From contig NZ_QOIO01000004.1 of assembly GCF_003332305.1 (NCBI RefSeq), positions 62,001 through 126,000 on the forward strand: a stretch of DNA of 64,000 nucleotides, given 5' to 3'. This stretch comes from Microvirga aerophila. GTDB taxonomy: Bacteria; Pseudomonadota; Alphaproteobacteria; Rhizobiales; Beijerinckiaceae. Each line of letters starts with the position of its first letter. The stretch's first letter is position 1. The notes beneath the pieces were generated by a model. It saw only the letters and a list, made by a program, of their open reading frames with translations. It did no database searches and was not told the DNA's origin. The translations under genes and the position numbers were made by a program. This document shows positions 34,680 to 44,223 of the stretch, piece by piece.

Positions 34680-35222
34680 ATGAATGCGATCATCACGGCC
34701 GTCAGTTGCAGCCTGCGCCACCGCTTCGGCAAGCAGAACCAGATGAGCATTCGCCTCGTGAAGGGATTGGGCGTCGAAGGCGATGCGCATCGAGGCGCGA
34801 CCGTGAAGCATCGCTTCCACGTAGCAAAAGATCCGAGCCAGCCAAATCTGCGCCAAGTGCATCTCATTCATGCCGAACTGTTCGACGAGCTGCAGGCACA
34901 AGGCTTTCACGTTTCGGCCGGCGAGCTTGGTGAGAATGTTACTACCCGGGACATCAATCTTCTTGCGCTGCCGAGGGGAACGCGGCTCCACCTTGGCGGC
35001 GAGGCCGTGATCGAGGTGACGGGCCTGCGCAATCCTTGTGTCCAGATCGATCGCTTTCAGAAAGGCCTGATGAAAGCACTGTTGGGACGTGACGGCGAGG
35101 GACGTCTCGTGCGCAAGTCTGGCGTGATGGCGATCGTCGTCGAAGGGGGCGACATCGGGCCGGGCGATCCGATCCGGATCGAACTCCCGCAAGGGCCGCA
35201 TCATGCGCTTGAATGCGTCTGA
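34680..35222 (+). CDS. MOSC domain-containing protein
   Basis: MOSC (molybdenum-cofactor sulfurase C-terminal-like) protein of 180 aa. GLGVEGDAHRGATVKHR, LFDELQAQGFHVSAGELGEN and ITGLRNPCVQI-like (VTGLRNPCVQIDRFQKG) are the typical YiiM-type motifs; the Cys in NPCVQ is the conserved sulfur carrier. Likely role: metal-sulfur cofactor handling or reduction of N-hydroxylated compounds with a molybdoenzyme partner not found here. Confidence 0.88.
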   Translation: MNAIITAVSCSLRHRFGKQNQMSIRLVKGLGVEGDAHRGATVKHRFHVAKDPSQPNLRQVHLIHAELFDELQAQGFHVSAGELGENVTTRDINLLALPRGTRLHLGGEAVIEVTGLRNPCVQIDRFQKGLMKALLGRDGEGRLVRKSGVMAIVVEGGDIGPGDPIRIELPQGPHHALECV

Positions 35223-35516
35223 ATCACGCCGGTTCTCGCCCGTTACTGTCCCCGGTTGCCAATTCGACGTGAATACGTTACATATTCGTCAGGTTTAGCT
35301 TTCAAGCGAGGGAGGACTGCATGGCTGTCGTATGCTTGCCGACCATTCCTCCCGTCATCGAGCCAGCACCAAAGCGTTAGGCCGGACGAAGCGGGACCAC
35401 CGGGTCCTGTACCCTTAAACCTTCCCCACGACCGACATTGAGAGCGATACCGGGCGCTTGCTGAAAGCGGCTTCTACTCATCGCTCCTCCGGACTTTCAA
35501 GGAGAGGCACGCCTTT
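35223..35516. other. 294-bp intergenic region
   Basis: No supported gene. A 61-codon plus-strand frame at 35256-35441 has no ribosome site and no protein-like composition. The last part contains AAGGAG at 35499-35504, the ribosome site for the ABC exporter. Confidence 0.4.
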
Positions 35517-37337
35517 GTGCTGCCTGGCCGAACGATGACACAGCAGATGAAGAACGGGGATTCAACCCGTGATGTATTGAGCTTCACATTCCGTCATTGG
35601 CGCGAGGAGCCGCGTTACGTAGCGCTTGTCGTCACCACCATGATGGTTTCCACTCTGGCCGACGTGTTCATGCCGGTCTTTGCCGGACAACTCGTGGACG
35701 CGATTGCGGCGGGCAGCGTCAGCCGCGAGGCTGCGCTGCATACGGCGATGGTCGCTTTCGCGGTCATGACGGGCCTCGGCCTCCTGACCATCGTCATGCG
35801 GCACCTGGCCTTTTATGGCATCGTTGAGCTGACCCTGCGCGTCATGTCACGGGTGGCGCAGGACGCGTTTGCCCGCGTGCAGCGTTTCTCGACGGACTGG
35901 CATGCCAACAGCTTTGCGGGCTCCACCGTGCGCAAGATCACGCGCGGCATGTGGGCGCTCGATCTCATGCACGATACGCTTCTGCTGGCGCTGCTCCCAT
36001 CGCTTGTGGTGCTGCTGGGTTCGATGGTCGTGCTGGGCCTGCACTGGCCGGTCATGGGACTCGTCATTGCCATCGGAACCGTCGCGTACATCGTCATGAC
36101 GGCGTTCCTTGCAACGCATTACGTTGCGCCGGCGACGCGGCTTGCGAACACCTGGGACACGCGCATGGGCGGCACCCTTGCGGACGCCTTGAACTGCAAT
36201 GCGGTGGTCAAGGCCTTCGGCGCGGAGACGCGGGAGGATGCCCGCCTGCTGCGCGTCCTCGATAAGTGGGAAAGCCGCACCCGCCGGGTCTGGCAACGGG
36301 GCACCAACAGCGGAACCGTGCAGTTCATCGCCTTGCTCGGCATCCGCGCCGCGATCATCGGCACGGCGTTGTGGCTCTGGTGGCGCGGTCAGGCGACGCC
36401 GGGCGATCTGGCTTATGTGCTCACGACCTATTTCGTGATCCACGGCTACCTGCGCGACGTCGGCATGCACATCAACAATCTTCGTCGCTCCGTGAACGAC
36501 ATGGAGGAGCTCGTTGCCATCCATGCCGAGAAGACGGAGGTGAAGAACGGGCCGGACGCCAAGGTGATCCGGATCACGCGCGGCGAGATCCTCTTCGATC
36601 ATGTGGACTTCCACTATGCCGGCCACGCGACACCGCTCTACCACGACCTCTCGCTGAACATCCGCGCAGGCGAGCGGGTGGGACTCGTCGGGCCGTCCGG
36701 GTCAGGCAAGACCACCCTCGTTAAGCTGATCCAGCGTCTGTACGACGTCACGGGCGGCCGGATCATGATCGACGGTCAGAACATAGCCGAGGTGAAGCAG
36801 TCGTCGCTCCGCGGTCAGATTGCCATCGTGCAGCAGGAGCCGATCCTGTTTCACCGCTCGCTTGCGGAGAACATCGCCTATGGGCGTCCGAGCGCCAGCA
36901 TGGTGGAGATCGAGCGCGCCGCGCAACTCGCCAACGCCCATGACTTCATCATGCGTCTGCCGAAGGGCTATGCGACCCTCGTGGGCGAACGGGGCGTGAA
37001 GCTCTCGGGCGGTGAGCGCCAGCGGGTGGCCATCGCTCGCGCATTCCTGGCCGATGCGCCGATCCTGATCCTGGATGAGGCGACCTCCGCGCTCGATTCC
37101 GAGTCGGAGACGCTGATCCAGCAAGCCATGGAAAGGCTCATGGAAGGCCGTACCTCCATCGTGATCGCCCACCGCCTTTCGACGGTGCGGGCTCTTGATC
37201 GCATCATCGTGTTCGACAAGGGGCGAATCGTGGAGGAAGGCTCCCATGCAAGCCTGTACGGCAGGGGCGGCCTCTATCGCCGCCTGTGCGACCACCAAGG
37301 GCTCATGTTCACCCGGCCGGACATGGCGGCGGAGTGA
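35517..37337 (+). CDS. ABC exporter, fused permease and ATPase
   Basis: Half-transporter of 606 aa. Six membrane segments in residues 25-310 (YVALVVTTMMVSTLADVFMP onward) precede the nucleotide-binding domain: Walker A GPSGSGKTTLVKL near residue 392, Q-loop IAIVQQEPILFHRS, signature LSGGERQRVAIARAF, Walker B ILILDEATSALD, switch His in VIAHRLST. It would dimerise and export a lipid, peptide or drug. The start is GTG 35517, twelve bases after AAGGAG; ATG 35535 is the alternative with no ribosome site. Confidence 0.9.
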   Translation: MLPGRTMTQQMKNGDSTRDVLSFTFRHWREEPRYVALVVTTMMVSTLADVFMPVFAGQLVDAIAAGSVSREAALHTAMVAFAVMTGLGLLTIVMRHLAFYGIVELTLRVMSRVAQDAFARVQRFSTDWHANSFAGSTVRKITRGMWALDLMHDTLLLALLPSLVVLLGSMVVLGLHWPVMGLVIAIGTVAYIVMTAFLATHYVAPATRLANTWDTRMGGTLADALNCNAVVKAFGAETREDARLLRVLDKWESRTRRVWQRGTNSGTVQFIALLGIRAAIIGTALWLWWRGQATPGDLAYVLTTYFVIHGYLRDVGMHINNLRRSVNDMEELVAIHAEKTEVKNGPDAKVIRITRGEILFDHVDFHYAGHATPLYHDLSLNIRAGERVGLVGPSGSGKTTLVKLIQRLYDVTGGRIMIDGQNIAEVKQSSLRGQIAIVQQEPILFHRSLAENIAYGRPSASMVEIERAAQLANAHDFIMRLPKGYATLVGERGVKLSGGERQRVAIARAFLADAPILILDEATSALDSESETLIQQAMERLMEGRTSIVIAHRLSTVRALDRIIVFDKGRIVEEGSHASLYGRGGLYRRLCDHQGLMFTRPDMAAE

Positions 37338-37410
37338 GTTCTGTTCCGTCTAAGGGCGGTTCGTTCGACTGCCCCTGGACAAGTGCAGGCGGGCTTCATA
37401 AATCAGCCTG

Positions 37411-37905
37411 ATGTTCCAGACCGCAGCTCTTCCAGCGTCCGCCAGCAAGCAGGACGTTTACGCTTCCCTCGCTCAGCAGCTCTCGGGGTTGCTGGAAGGT
37501 GAACCGGATGCCATTGCGAACGCCGCCAACATGTCGGCCCTGCTCTATGATCTGCTGCCGGATCTGAACTGGGCCGGCTTCTACTTCATGCGCGGGCCGG
37601 AACTCGTCCTGGGGCCGTTCCAGGGCAAGACCGCCTGCGTCCGCATTGCGGTCGGGCGGGGCGTGTGCGGCACGGCGGTGGAGCGGAAGGCCTCGATGGT
37701 CGTGCCGGACGTTCATGCGTTCCCGGGCCACATCGCCTGCGATAGCGCCTCCCGGTCCGAGCTCGTGGTGCCTCTCGTCAAGAATGGGGAGGTCCTAGGC
37801 GTTCTCGATCTCGATAGCCCGAGCCCGGCCCGTTTCGACGAGGTGGACCGCCAGGGCTGCGAGCAGCTGGTCCAGATTTACCTGAACGCCTCTGAGCTCC
37901 CTTAG
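37411..37905 (+). CDS. msrC: free methionine-(R)-sulfoxide reductase (GAF domain)
   Basis: GAF-domain enzyme of 164 aa that reduces free Met-R-sulfoxide. Cysteines 76 (TACVRI), 86 (GRGVCGTAV) and 110 (HIACDSASRSELVVP) have the same spacing (10 and 24) as Cys84, Cys94 and Cys118 of the E. coli enzyme, the residues of the catalytic/resolving system. ALLYDLLPDLNWAGFYFM and GVLDLDSPSPARF are family signatures. It stands alone between the ABC exporter and the cyclase gene. Confidence 0.92.
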   Translation: MFQTAALPASASKQDVYASLAQQLSGLLEGEPDAIANAANMSALLYDLLPDLNWAGFYFMRGPELVLGPFQGKTACVRIAVGRGVCGTAVERKASMVVPDVHAFPGHIACDSASRSELVVPLVKNGEVLGVLDLDSPSPARFDEVDRQGCEQLVQIYLNASELP

Positions 37906-38038
37906 CGGCGCCGGACCATCCAGAGCAGTCCACCCTGTGGGCCGCCTCGGGTCCCTTTCTTGAGGCCCGTTTTGCGTGCTACTAATGGTCAAGCCGTCCT
38001 GTGCGGCGAAACCGGATGCCTTTCATGGATGATGGGCG

Positions 38039-40156
38039 ATGCAGCGCGTGACGCAGAAGTCCATTGGCTGGTCTCTCCAGGCTGTCGTCGCGCTGGTCTT
38101 CACCCTGATCGTCCTGGCAATCTCGGCCGCGCTCATCGGCTTCAACCATCAGCAGTTGACCACGCTTACCCTTCGCGACGCCGAGGGCGACTTTCAAAGG
38201 ATCGCCGGGAACGTCAGGAACGAGCTCGCCGGCAGCCTGCGGATTGCCGGATCCGTCCTCGATACCGCCACCCTGACCATTGATCCCGAATTGCCCCCGG
38301 AGCAACTCGCCACGACCCTGACCCTGGTGCTCAAGGATCTCGAAAAGGTTCTGCCCGCCGCCATGGGCATCTTCGTGGGCCGGCCCGATGGCACCCATGT
38401 GGTCACCCAGCTCATCGATGACGCGAAGCCTCCGGAGATCAGCACGGATCTCAAGGACGGCGTGTACGCTTTCATGATCGTCGAGCCTAGCCCCGACGGG
38501 CAGATGGTCCGCTGGATCGTTGCCGACCAAGACGGCAGGGAAGTTCGCAGGATCGCCCCACAGCCGACGGCCTTCGATCCCCGCAAACGTCCTTGGTATG
38601 GCTTCGGCCTGGCGAGTCCAGGCACGGTTCTGACGCCCCCTTATCGCTTCGGCAACGTGCCGGAGGCCGGAATCACCCTGGCGCGGGAGGCCCGACAGAA
38701 GCCCGGCGTGGTGTTTGGCGTCGACATGACCCTGGCGAGCCTCGACCAGTTTCTGGACCGGCTGCGGTTTCCGCCGGAGTTGGAACTCCTGGTCTTCGAT
38801 GCATCCGGCGCCTTGATCGCGCATCCCCACGGCAACTCCTACCGCATGATCCGCCAAGCCGATCAGGAGAACAGGCTGCTGACGGTGGACGACTTGAAAT
38901 CGCCGCTTCTCAGCGGCATGTACAAGGTCTTCCAGGAGGCGCCCGGACAGCAGGAGCGGAATGCATCCTTCACCGTCAACGGCGAACGCTATTTCGGCCG
39001 CACGGAGAAGGTGGGCGACGGCTTCGATAATCTCTTCATCAGCCTTGCCGTGCCCTACGACACGATGATGGGACCGGCCGAACAGATCCGCTTGAGCCTT
39101 CTGGTCATCAGCGGCGGCTCCGTCATCTTCGCGCTGCTGATCGTCCTGCTGGCATCCCGCCACCTGGCGCTGCCTTTGAGGCGCGCCACCGGCGATATCC
39201 GCCGCATCATGAAGTTCGAGTTCGGACAGACGCAGCCGGCCCAGTCCCATGTGATCGAGGTGCAGGAGCTGTCCCGCGCCATCGACACGCTCGAACTCGC
39301 CCTGCGCAATTTCATGCGCTATGTGCCGGCCGCTCTCGTGCGCCGCATTATCGGGCGCACCTTTTCGTCCGAACTCGGCGGAAAACGTCAGCCCGTCACG
39401 CTGCTGTTCACGGATGTGGCGGGCTTTACCACCATGGCGGAAGGCCTTGATCCCGAGCAGGTCATGTCCAAGACCTCTCGCTACTTCAGCGAGGTGGGGG
39501 CCGAACTGGTGCGCTCCGGCGCGACGATCGACAAGTATATCGGCGACAGCATCATGGCGTTCTGGAACGCGCCCGAGGAGCGCGAGGATCACGTGGCCCT
39601 TGCGTGCCTCGGGGCCCTGCGCGCCAGTCGTCGCCTGGACCATCTCAATGCCGAGTTTATCACTGAAGGCGGAGCTCCCATGCCGACGCGGTTTGGGCTT
39701 CACACGGGCGAGGCCGTGGTCGGCAATGTCGGGTCCGTGGATCGGATCAACTATACGGCTCTCGGCCACACGGTGAACATGGCATCCCGACTCGAGAAGC
39801 TGAACAAGCGCTATGGGACAGCCATTCTGGTCAGCGAGGCGGTGCGCGAGGCCACGAAGGACCAGTATGTGTTTCGCTATGTGGACAAAACGGTTCCGGA
39901 CGGGGCCCACCAGCCGATCGCCGTGTATGAACTCCTTGGCGCGCTCGACCCCGACGAGCCGGAACTGAAGGCGCCGGCCGACCGCCTCGAGACACTGCCC
40001 GCCTGGGAGCAAGCCCGTTCGAGCTATGACTCCGGGGACTGGAGAGGTGCGTGCTCCAAACTCGACGAGCTTGCCGCCATCGCGCCCGGCGATCGGCTTT
40101 TTCAGGTTTATCTGCAACGCTGCCATGCTAACCTGCAGCCTTCGCAGGCCGAATGA
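38039..40156 (+). CDS. class III adenylate/guanylate cyclase with Cache and HAMP domains
   Basis: Membrane receptor cyclase of 705 aa. A first membrane helix (AVVALVFTLIVLAISAALIG) is followed by a periplasmic double-Cache sensor (RKRPWYGFGLASPGTV, LELLVFDASGALIAHPHG), a second helix near 357-378, a HAMP linker and the catalytic domain from about residue 450: VTLLFTDVAGFTTMAEGL (metal Asp), IDKYIGDSIMAFWNAP (second metal Asp) and NYTALGHTVNMASRLEKL (transition-state Asn/Arg). A C-terminal helical tail follows. It probably makes cAMP in response to a small periplasmic ligand. The target is not visible nearby. Confidence 0.93.
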   Translation: MQRVTQKSIGWSLQAVVALVFTLIVLAISAALIGFNHQQLTTLTLRDAEGDFQRIAGNVRNELAGSLRIAGSVLDTATLTIDPELPPEQLATTLTLVLKDLEKVLPAAMGIFVGRPDGTHVVTQLIDDAKPPEISTDLKDGVYAFMIVEPSPDGQMVRWIVADQDGREVRRIAPQPTAFDPRKRPWYGFGLASPGTVLTPPYRFGNVPEAGITLAREARQKPGVVFGVDMTLASLDQFLDRLRFPPELELLVFDASGALIAHPHGNSYRMIRQADQENRLLTVDDLKSPLLSGMYKVFQEAPGQQERNASFTVNGERYFGRTEKVGDGFDNLFISLAVPYDTMMGPAEQIRLSLLVISGGSVIFALLIVLLASRHLALPLRRATGDIRRIMKFEFGQTQPAQSHVIEVQELSRAIDTLELALRNFMRYVPAALVRRIIGRTFSSELGGKRQPVTLLFTDVAGFTTMAEGLDPEQVMSKTSRYFSEVGAELVRSGATIDKYIGDSIMAFWNAPEEREDHVALACLGALRASRRLDHLNAEFITEGGAPMPTRFGLHTGEAVVGNVGSVDRINYTALGHTVNMASRLEKLNKRYGTAILVSEAVREATKDQYVFRYVDKTVPDGAHQPIAVYELLGALDPDEPELKAPADRLETLPAWEQARSSYDSGDWRGACSKLDELAAIAPGDRLFQVYLQRCHANLQPSQAE

Positions 40157-40255
40157 CGTTCAGGCCGGGCTTATTGTGCGGCGTGCTCAGGACCTGCGCT
40201 AAGACCGACCTGAACGCCTCTATGCCGAATGTTCCACCCCGCATCGCACCAAGTC

Positions 40256-41545
40256 ATGTCCGCGTCCTACATCGATTGTTATTACAGCCGCACCCTCGAC
40301 ACGTCTGAAATATATCCGAGCGCAAATGGCAGGATCGAGGCCGATATATGCATCGTCGGTGGCGGACTGGCTGGTCTGACGGCCGCTCTGACCCTCGCCC
40401 GATACGGACGATCCGTCGTGCTTCTCGAGACGCGCCGCATTGCCTGGGGTGCATCGGGCCGGAACGGCGGGTTCGTCTCAGCGGGCTACGCCACTGGGCT
40501 CGCCCAGATCGAGCGACGCGTCGGAGCCGCCGGGGCAAAGGAACTTTATCGTCTCTCCATGGAGGGCGTTGAGATCATGCGCCGGAACATTGCTGATCTC
40601 GACATCAAGTCGGCGCATCCGGTCGCCGGCATCGCCAAGGCGCTCCGGTACGATTCACGCGGAGCCCTACGCGCATCGTCCGATAAGCTGAGGCGGGATT
40701 TCGGCCTGAACCTGCGCTACCTGTCTGGAGATGAGACCAGGGAGATGTTCGCCTCGCCGAAATACCGCGAGGCGGTTCTCGACGAGGGCGCTTTTCACTT
40801 CCACCCCCTGAATTACGGACGCGCCCTGGCGCGGGAGGCGGCTCGCCTTGGTGTGTCGATTTATGAAAACTCGTCCGTGATGTCCGCTCGCCTCGATCAG
40901 CCACGAAAAGTCTTGCGGACCGCGGACGCTGAAATCTCCGCGGCGCAGGTTTTGTTCACAACCGGAGGGTATACCGACGGCGTTCTTCCGGAGCTTCGAA
41001 GCGCGTATCTGCCGATCGCCACCTATGTGCTTCTCAGCGAGCACGCGCCGGAACTCGTCCAAAGCGCCATCCGCACGTCGGCGGCAGTGCTCGATGACCG
41101 CCGGGCAGGGGATTACTATCGCGCTGTCGATGGGGGAAGCCGCATCCTCTGGGGTGGACGCATCACCACCAGGACAACCGATCCGCGCGATATCGCGGCC
41201 ATGCTCCGGCGCGAGATGGTGACGACATATCCGCAACTCGCGGACTTGAAGGTGGACGTGGCATGGTCTGGCCTCATGTCCTATGCACGCCATCTGATGC
41301 CACAAATCGGCCAGTTGAAGCCAGGTGTCTGGTTCTGCACGGCCTTCGGAGGACATGGCATGAACACCACTGCCATCGGTGGGACCGTCATTGCAGAGGG
41401 CATCGCCGGCGCGAGCGACCGGTACCGTCTTTTCGAACCCTTTGGCCTTGTCTGGAACGGCGGCATCTTCGGAAAAGCCGCCGCCCAATTGACTTACTGG
41501 ACCTACCAGGCAACGGACGCCGCAAGAGAATACCGCTCCCGGTAG
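40256..41545 (+). CDS. FAD-dependent amine/amino-acid oxidoreductase (PuuB-like)
   Basis: DAO-family flavoenzyme of 429 aa. The dinucleotide-binding motif CIVGGGLAGLTAALTLARYG lies near the N-terminus, then AWGASGRNGGFVSAGYA, where PuuB-type gamma-glutamylputrescine oxidases carry the same ASGRNGG motif. The C-terminal FGGHGMNTTAIGGTVIAEGI is the second FAD segment. The substrate could be a gamma-glutamyl polyamine or a secondary amine, but no puu genes adjoin it. The start is uncertain: ATG 40256 is used; ATG 40229 adds nine residues and neither has a clear ribosome site. Confidence 0.85.
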   Translation: MSASYIDCYYSRTLDTSEIYPSANGRIEADICIVGGGLAGLTAALTLARYGRSVVLLETRRIAWGASGRNGGFVSAGYATGLAQIERRVGAAGAKELYRLSMEGVEIMRRNIADLDIKSAHPVAGIAKALRYDSRGALRASSDKLRRDFGLNLRYLSGDETREMFASPKYREAVLDEGAFHFHPLNYGRALAREAARLGVSIYENSSVMSARLDQPRKVLRTADAEISAAQVLFTTGGYTDGVLPELRSAYLPIATYVLLSEHAPELVQSAIRTSAAVLDDRRAGDYYRAVDGGSRILWGGRITTRTTDPRDIAAMLRREMVTTYPQLADLKVDVAWSGLMSYARHLMPQIGQLKPGVWFCTAFGGHGMNTTAIGGTVIAEGIAGASDRYRLFEPFGLVWNGGIFGKAAAQLTYWTYQATDAAREYRSR

Positions 41546-41579
41546 AGCGCCTTGGGCGATGCGTCCGGGGTTATTTTGC

Positions 41580-41891
41580 TCAGCCCCCCACGGTCCCGTG
41601 CAAGGTTTCGAAACGCCGGCTCTGGCACGAGCATGAGTCGCCTTGCGGCAGCGGGTCCACAATCCAGCAGACGCCTTTGGGAGTGACGCACGTTGCCCCT
41701 TGCTGAGTGTCGGCCCTGGTCTGCTCGTAAGCGCGGAGCCTGTGCTCGCGGAAGTAGGTGCGCTCGCCCGAGCGGAATTGAGCCTGCATCTCGTCCTGGT
41801 CGCGGGACGGCTCCTGTTCTGCCGCAAGGGCCATCGTCGGTATCGACAATCCCAGGACGACCGCGAGGCAGGCGGAGAAAGATGACGTCAT
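41580..41891 (-). CDS. small exported cysteine-containing protein
   Basis: Predicted periplasmic protein of 103 aa. A signal peptide (FSACLAVVLGLSIPTMALA, cleavage before AEQEP) precedes a charged region and a C-terminal CVTPKGVCWIVDPLPQGDSC-S-C segment with four cysteines that could form disulfides. The start has GGGAGCC upstream. No family recognised. It converges with the FAD oxidoreductase gene. Confidence 0.7.
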   Translation of the reverse strand: MTSSFSACLAVVLGLSIPTMALAAEQEPSRDQDEMQAQFRSGERTYFREHRLRAYEQTRADTQQGATCVTPKGVCWIVDPLPQGDSCSCQSRRFETLHGTVGG

Positions 41892-42126
41892 GAAAGGCTC
41901 CCGTGGCGAATCTCAATGATCCTTATCCAGCCTGTCCTTGTATACTCCGCAAGGGAAGATGACGGCAAAAGGCCGGACAGCAGTGGGCCATCAAGGCCAG
42001 TTCTCCTCGCAGGGCCGGAGGGTTGTCACGCCGATAGCGCAGATTCCCAAGGCTTTATCGACGCGGGGGCAGGTTTTTGCAGGCCTAACGACCTACATCA
42101 CAATCGCTTGAGTCCGGCCTTCGGGA

Positions 42127-42429
42127 TCAATGCACGTTCTCGCCGTTGCCGGCGTCAGCCAGCGATACGCCAAGCTGTTCCTTGGCGGCTTTGAGTTCCT
42201 TGACCCTCTGGCGGAAATGGCGAGCGATGGCCTCTGATACCTGCGCGGTCGCCTCCACCGACGGGGTCTGGTCTTGCGAGGAATGGATCATCGCGATGGC
42301 GCTCATGACGCCATCGTAGATCTCCGGCTCGCTCAAGTGGAGCTTTCCATCCCGAACCGACGCTTCCAGGATCGCCCTGAAGCATTCCTCGCGGACCCGT
42401 CTGGCGTACTCCTCGTCGAAACCCGTCAT
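42127..42429 (-). CDS. hypothetical protein
   Basis: Soluble, largely helical protein of 100 aa (FDEEYARRVREECFRAILEA at the start; a Lys/Glu-rich helix KELKAAKEQLG near the end). The start ATG 42429 has GGGAGGG eight bases upstream; ATG 42447 does not. No family recognised. It is flanked by about 240-base gaps on both sides without further genes. Confidence 0.65.
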   Translation of the reverse strand: MTGFDEEYARRVREECFRAILEASVRDGKLHLSEPEIYDGVMSAIAMIHSSQDQTPSVEATAQVSEAIARHFRQRVKELKAAKEQLGVSLADAGNGENVH

Positions 42430-42687
42430 ATTAGGGACCCTCCCCACCGGCAGGTGAGGTTTTACTGACTAACCAAGCCGAATTTATCATGGAACCGTTT
42501 AGGGCTCAGAGCTATCCGGCAAGCTAAGGTAACCTGCGGATTCCTGCGGAATCATGGCTTTTGGTAAAGATTTTCCTTCTGCGGCCCATCGCTGTCGCGA
42601 ACTCTCCCACACCAATGAATTATAGGAAACAACGTAGCGATTTCCAGCCATGCGCCCGGGTTAAGGAGAGGCTCTTCGGCTGATTGT

Positions 42688-43353
42688 TCAGTCAGGCAGG
42701 GAAGCGCTGATGAAACCCGTGGGCGGTCCTTGCCGCTCATCGAAGATCCCCGCAGTCAGAATGCCCTGAAAAACGGCTCCGGTGTCGAGGTTTGTGCGGA
42801 AAGGGCGTGTCTCGGGGCCGCCTGTCAGAACCGGGGTATGCCCATGGACCACGTGCCTCCCGAAGTCCCAGTCCACATCGAGAAAGGGCTCCCGGATCCA
42901 GAGCTTGTCCTCGTCCGACTGCTCCTGGAGGCGCCGGCCGGGCCTGAGTCCCGCATGGACATAATAATGCGTCTCGTCCTCGAACGAGACCGGCAGGCTC
43001 CTGAGCCATTCTAGGACGTGGGCCGGCAGGGAGGCCGGCTCGCGCACGCCGAAGGACACAAGCGTTGCGTCCCCTCCATTGCGCAGCCACCAATAGGTGA
43101 CCGTTGGGTCGCTTACGGCTCTAAGCAGCATGCTCTCATGGTTGCCCATGAGGCACATGACCGTCTCAGGCCGTGCATCCTGAAGCGTCAGGACAGTTTC
43201 GATGACGGCTGCGCTGTCGGGGCCGCGGTCGATATAGTCCCCGAGAAAAACGAGCTTGTGGAGACGATCCCCCGCGTGATCGCGAATCCTGTCGAGCAGC
43301 AGCAGGAGAAGATCCTGCCGTCCATGAATGTCACCGATCGCGTAAGTCATCAT
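42688..43353 (-). CDS. metallophosphoesterase (serine/threonine protein phosphatase-like)
   Basis: Calcineurin-like phosphoesterase of 221 aa. Dimetal motifs in order: GDIHGRQDLL, GDYIDRGPDS, MGNHESMLL, YYVHAGLRPG and VVHGHTPV. The TNLDTGAVF C-terminus fits the PrpA/ApaH-like bacterial phosphoprotein or Ap4A phosphatase group. Two adjacent ATGs at 43353 and 43350 are possible starts. The substrate is unknown. Confidence 0.9.
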   Translation of the reverse strand: MMTYAIGDIHGRQDLLLLLLDRIRDHAGDRLHKLVFLGDYIDRGPDSAAVIETVLTLQDARPETVMCLMGNHESMLLRAVSDPTVTYWWLRNGGDATLVSFGVREPASLPAHVLEWLRSLPVSFEDETHYYVHAGLRPGRRLQEQSDEDKLWIREPFLDVDWDFGRHVVHGHTPVLTGGPETRPFRTNLDTGAVFQGILTAGIFDERQGPPTGFISASLPD

Positions 43354-43552
43354 CGGCGCAAATATAGGTCTCTCGGGGCCGATGCGCAGGGCAGAGCGCC
43401 TACAACACGCTGGTCTTTCGGGCTTATGTCACGATTTACGCGGCGCATGCCTTGAGGTCACTCTTCCGGGAGGGCCCGCGACCGATTGCTACATTATTCG
43501 ATTGTTAATGTAGGGAAGCGTAGCATCCGCGATCATTTGTGGAGGAAAGAAC

Positions 43553-44137
43553 ATGCTTCGTTCACTCGTAGCAGCAACGCTCGCCATCGGCGCATCAATC
43601 GTCGCCATGCCGGCGGCGGTCGCGCAGGATCTTGTCCCTTGTGCGCAGGAGCACGGCTTTTGCCGTGTGCCGTATCCGACTCGCGTCATCTATGGCATCC
43701 CCGGCCGCAGCTCGGCCCGCGAGGTCGGAGGGCGTGGCATCCCTTGCAGCAACGAGGTCTTCGGCGATCCTGCTCCAGGTATTCCGAAGCGCTGCGCCTA
43801 CATCGCCCGGGGATACGGCAGAGGCGGCGACGGCTGGCCGGGAGACGGACCGGGCAGGGGCTTCGGTGGTCCAGACAGAGGGTTTGATGGACCCGGCAGG
43901 AGATTCGACGGGCCGCGAGACGATTTCCGCGGCCGCGACAGAGGCGACGACATGATGGGTTGGCAAAGCTGCGCCCGAGAGCATGGCTTCTGCGACTTCC
44001 GTGGGGTCAGGAGGGTCCGGTACGGAGCCCGGGGCCGTTTCGTCGAGCGGGTGTCCCGTGACGGCACCCCGTGCGACAACCGGGCCTTCGGGGATCCGGC
44101 GCCCGGCGTGCCGAAGTCCTGCCAGGTTCTCAATTGA
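43553..44137 (+). CDS. exported protein with duplicated Cys4 'GFC...FGDPAPG' module
   Basis: Secreted protein of 194 aa with a signal peptide ending PAAVA-QD. Two homologous modules of about 50 residues flank a linker. Module 1 runs CAQEHGFCRVPYPTRVIYG to FGDPAPGIPKRC; module 2 runs CAREHGFCDFRGVRRVRYG to FGDPAPGVPKSC. Each holds four cysteines. The linker is a Gly/Arg/Asp/Phe-rich low-complexity run (GRGFGGPDRGFDGPGRRFDG). The module resembles sequence seen at the ends of some extracellular bacterial proteins, but I cannot assign a function. RBS GGAGG lies at about 43541-43545. Confidence 0.8.
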   Translation: MLRSLVAATLAIGASIVAMPAAVAQDLVPCAQEHGFCRVPYPTRVIYGIPGRSSAREVGGRGIPCSNEVFGDPAPGIPKRCAYIARGYGRGGDGWPGDGPGRGFGGPDRGFDGPGRRFDGPRDDFRGRDRGDDMMGWQSCAREHGFCDFRGVRRVRYGARGRFVERVSRDGTPCDNRAFGDPAPGVPKSCQVLN

Positions 44138-44223
44138 TCGTAAGCCGCAATCGAACTGCTGCTTGAGTGCTTCTCCCTCTCAAGGGGAGAAGCCGAGCCT
44201 GATTGGAACGGGGCTCGTGCAGC

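Noticed and set aside
37982..40126. 714-codon minus-strand frame opposite the cyclase
   Set aside because: Shadow frame typical of GC-rich coding DNA; the plus strand has clear Cache, HAMP and cyclase motifs.
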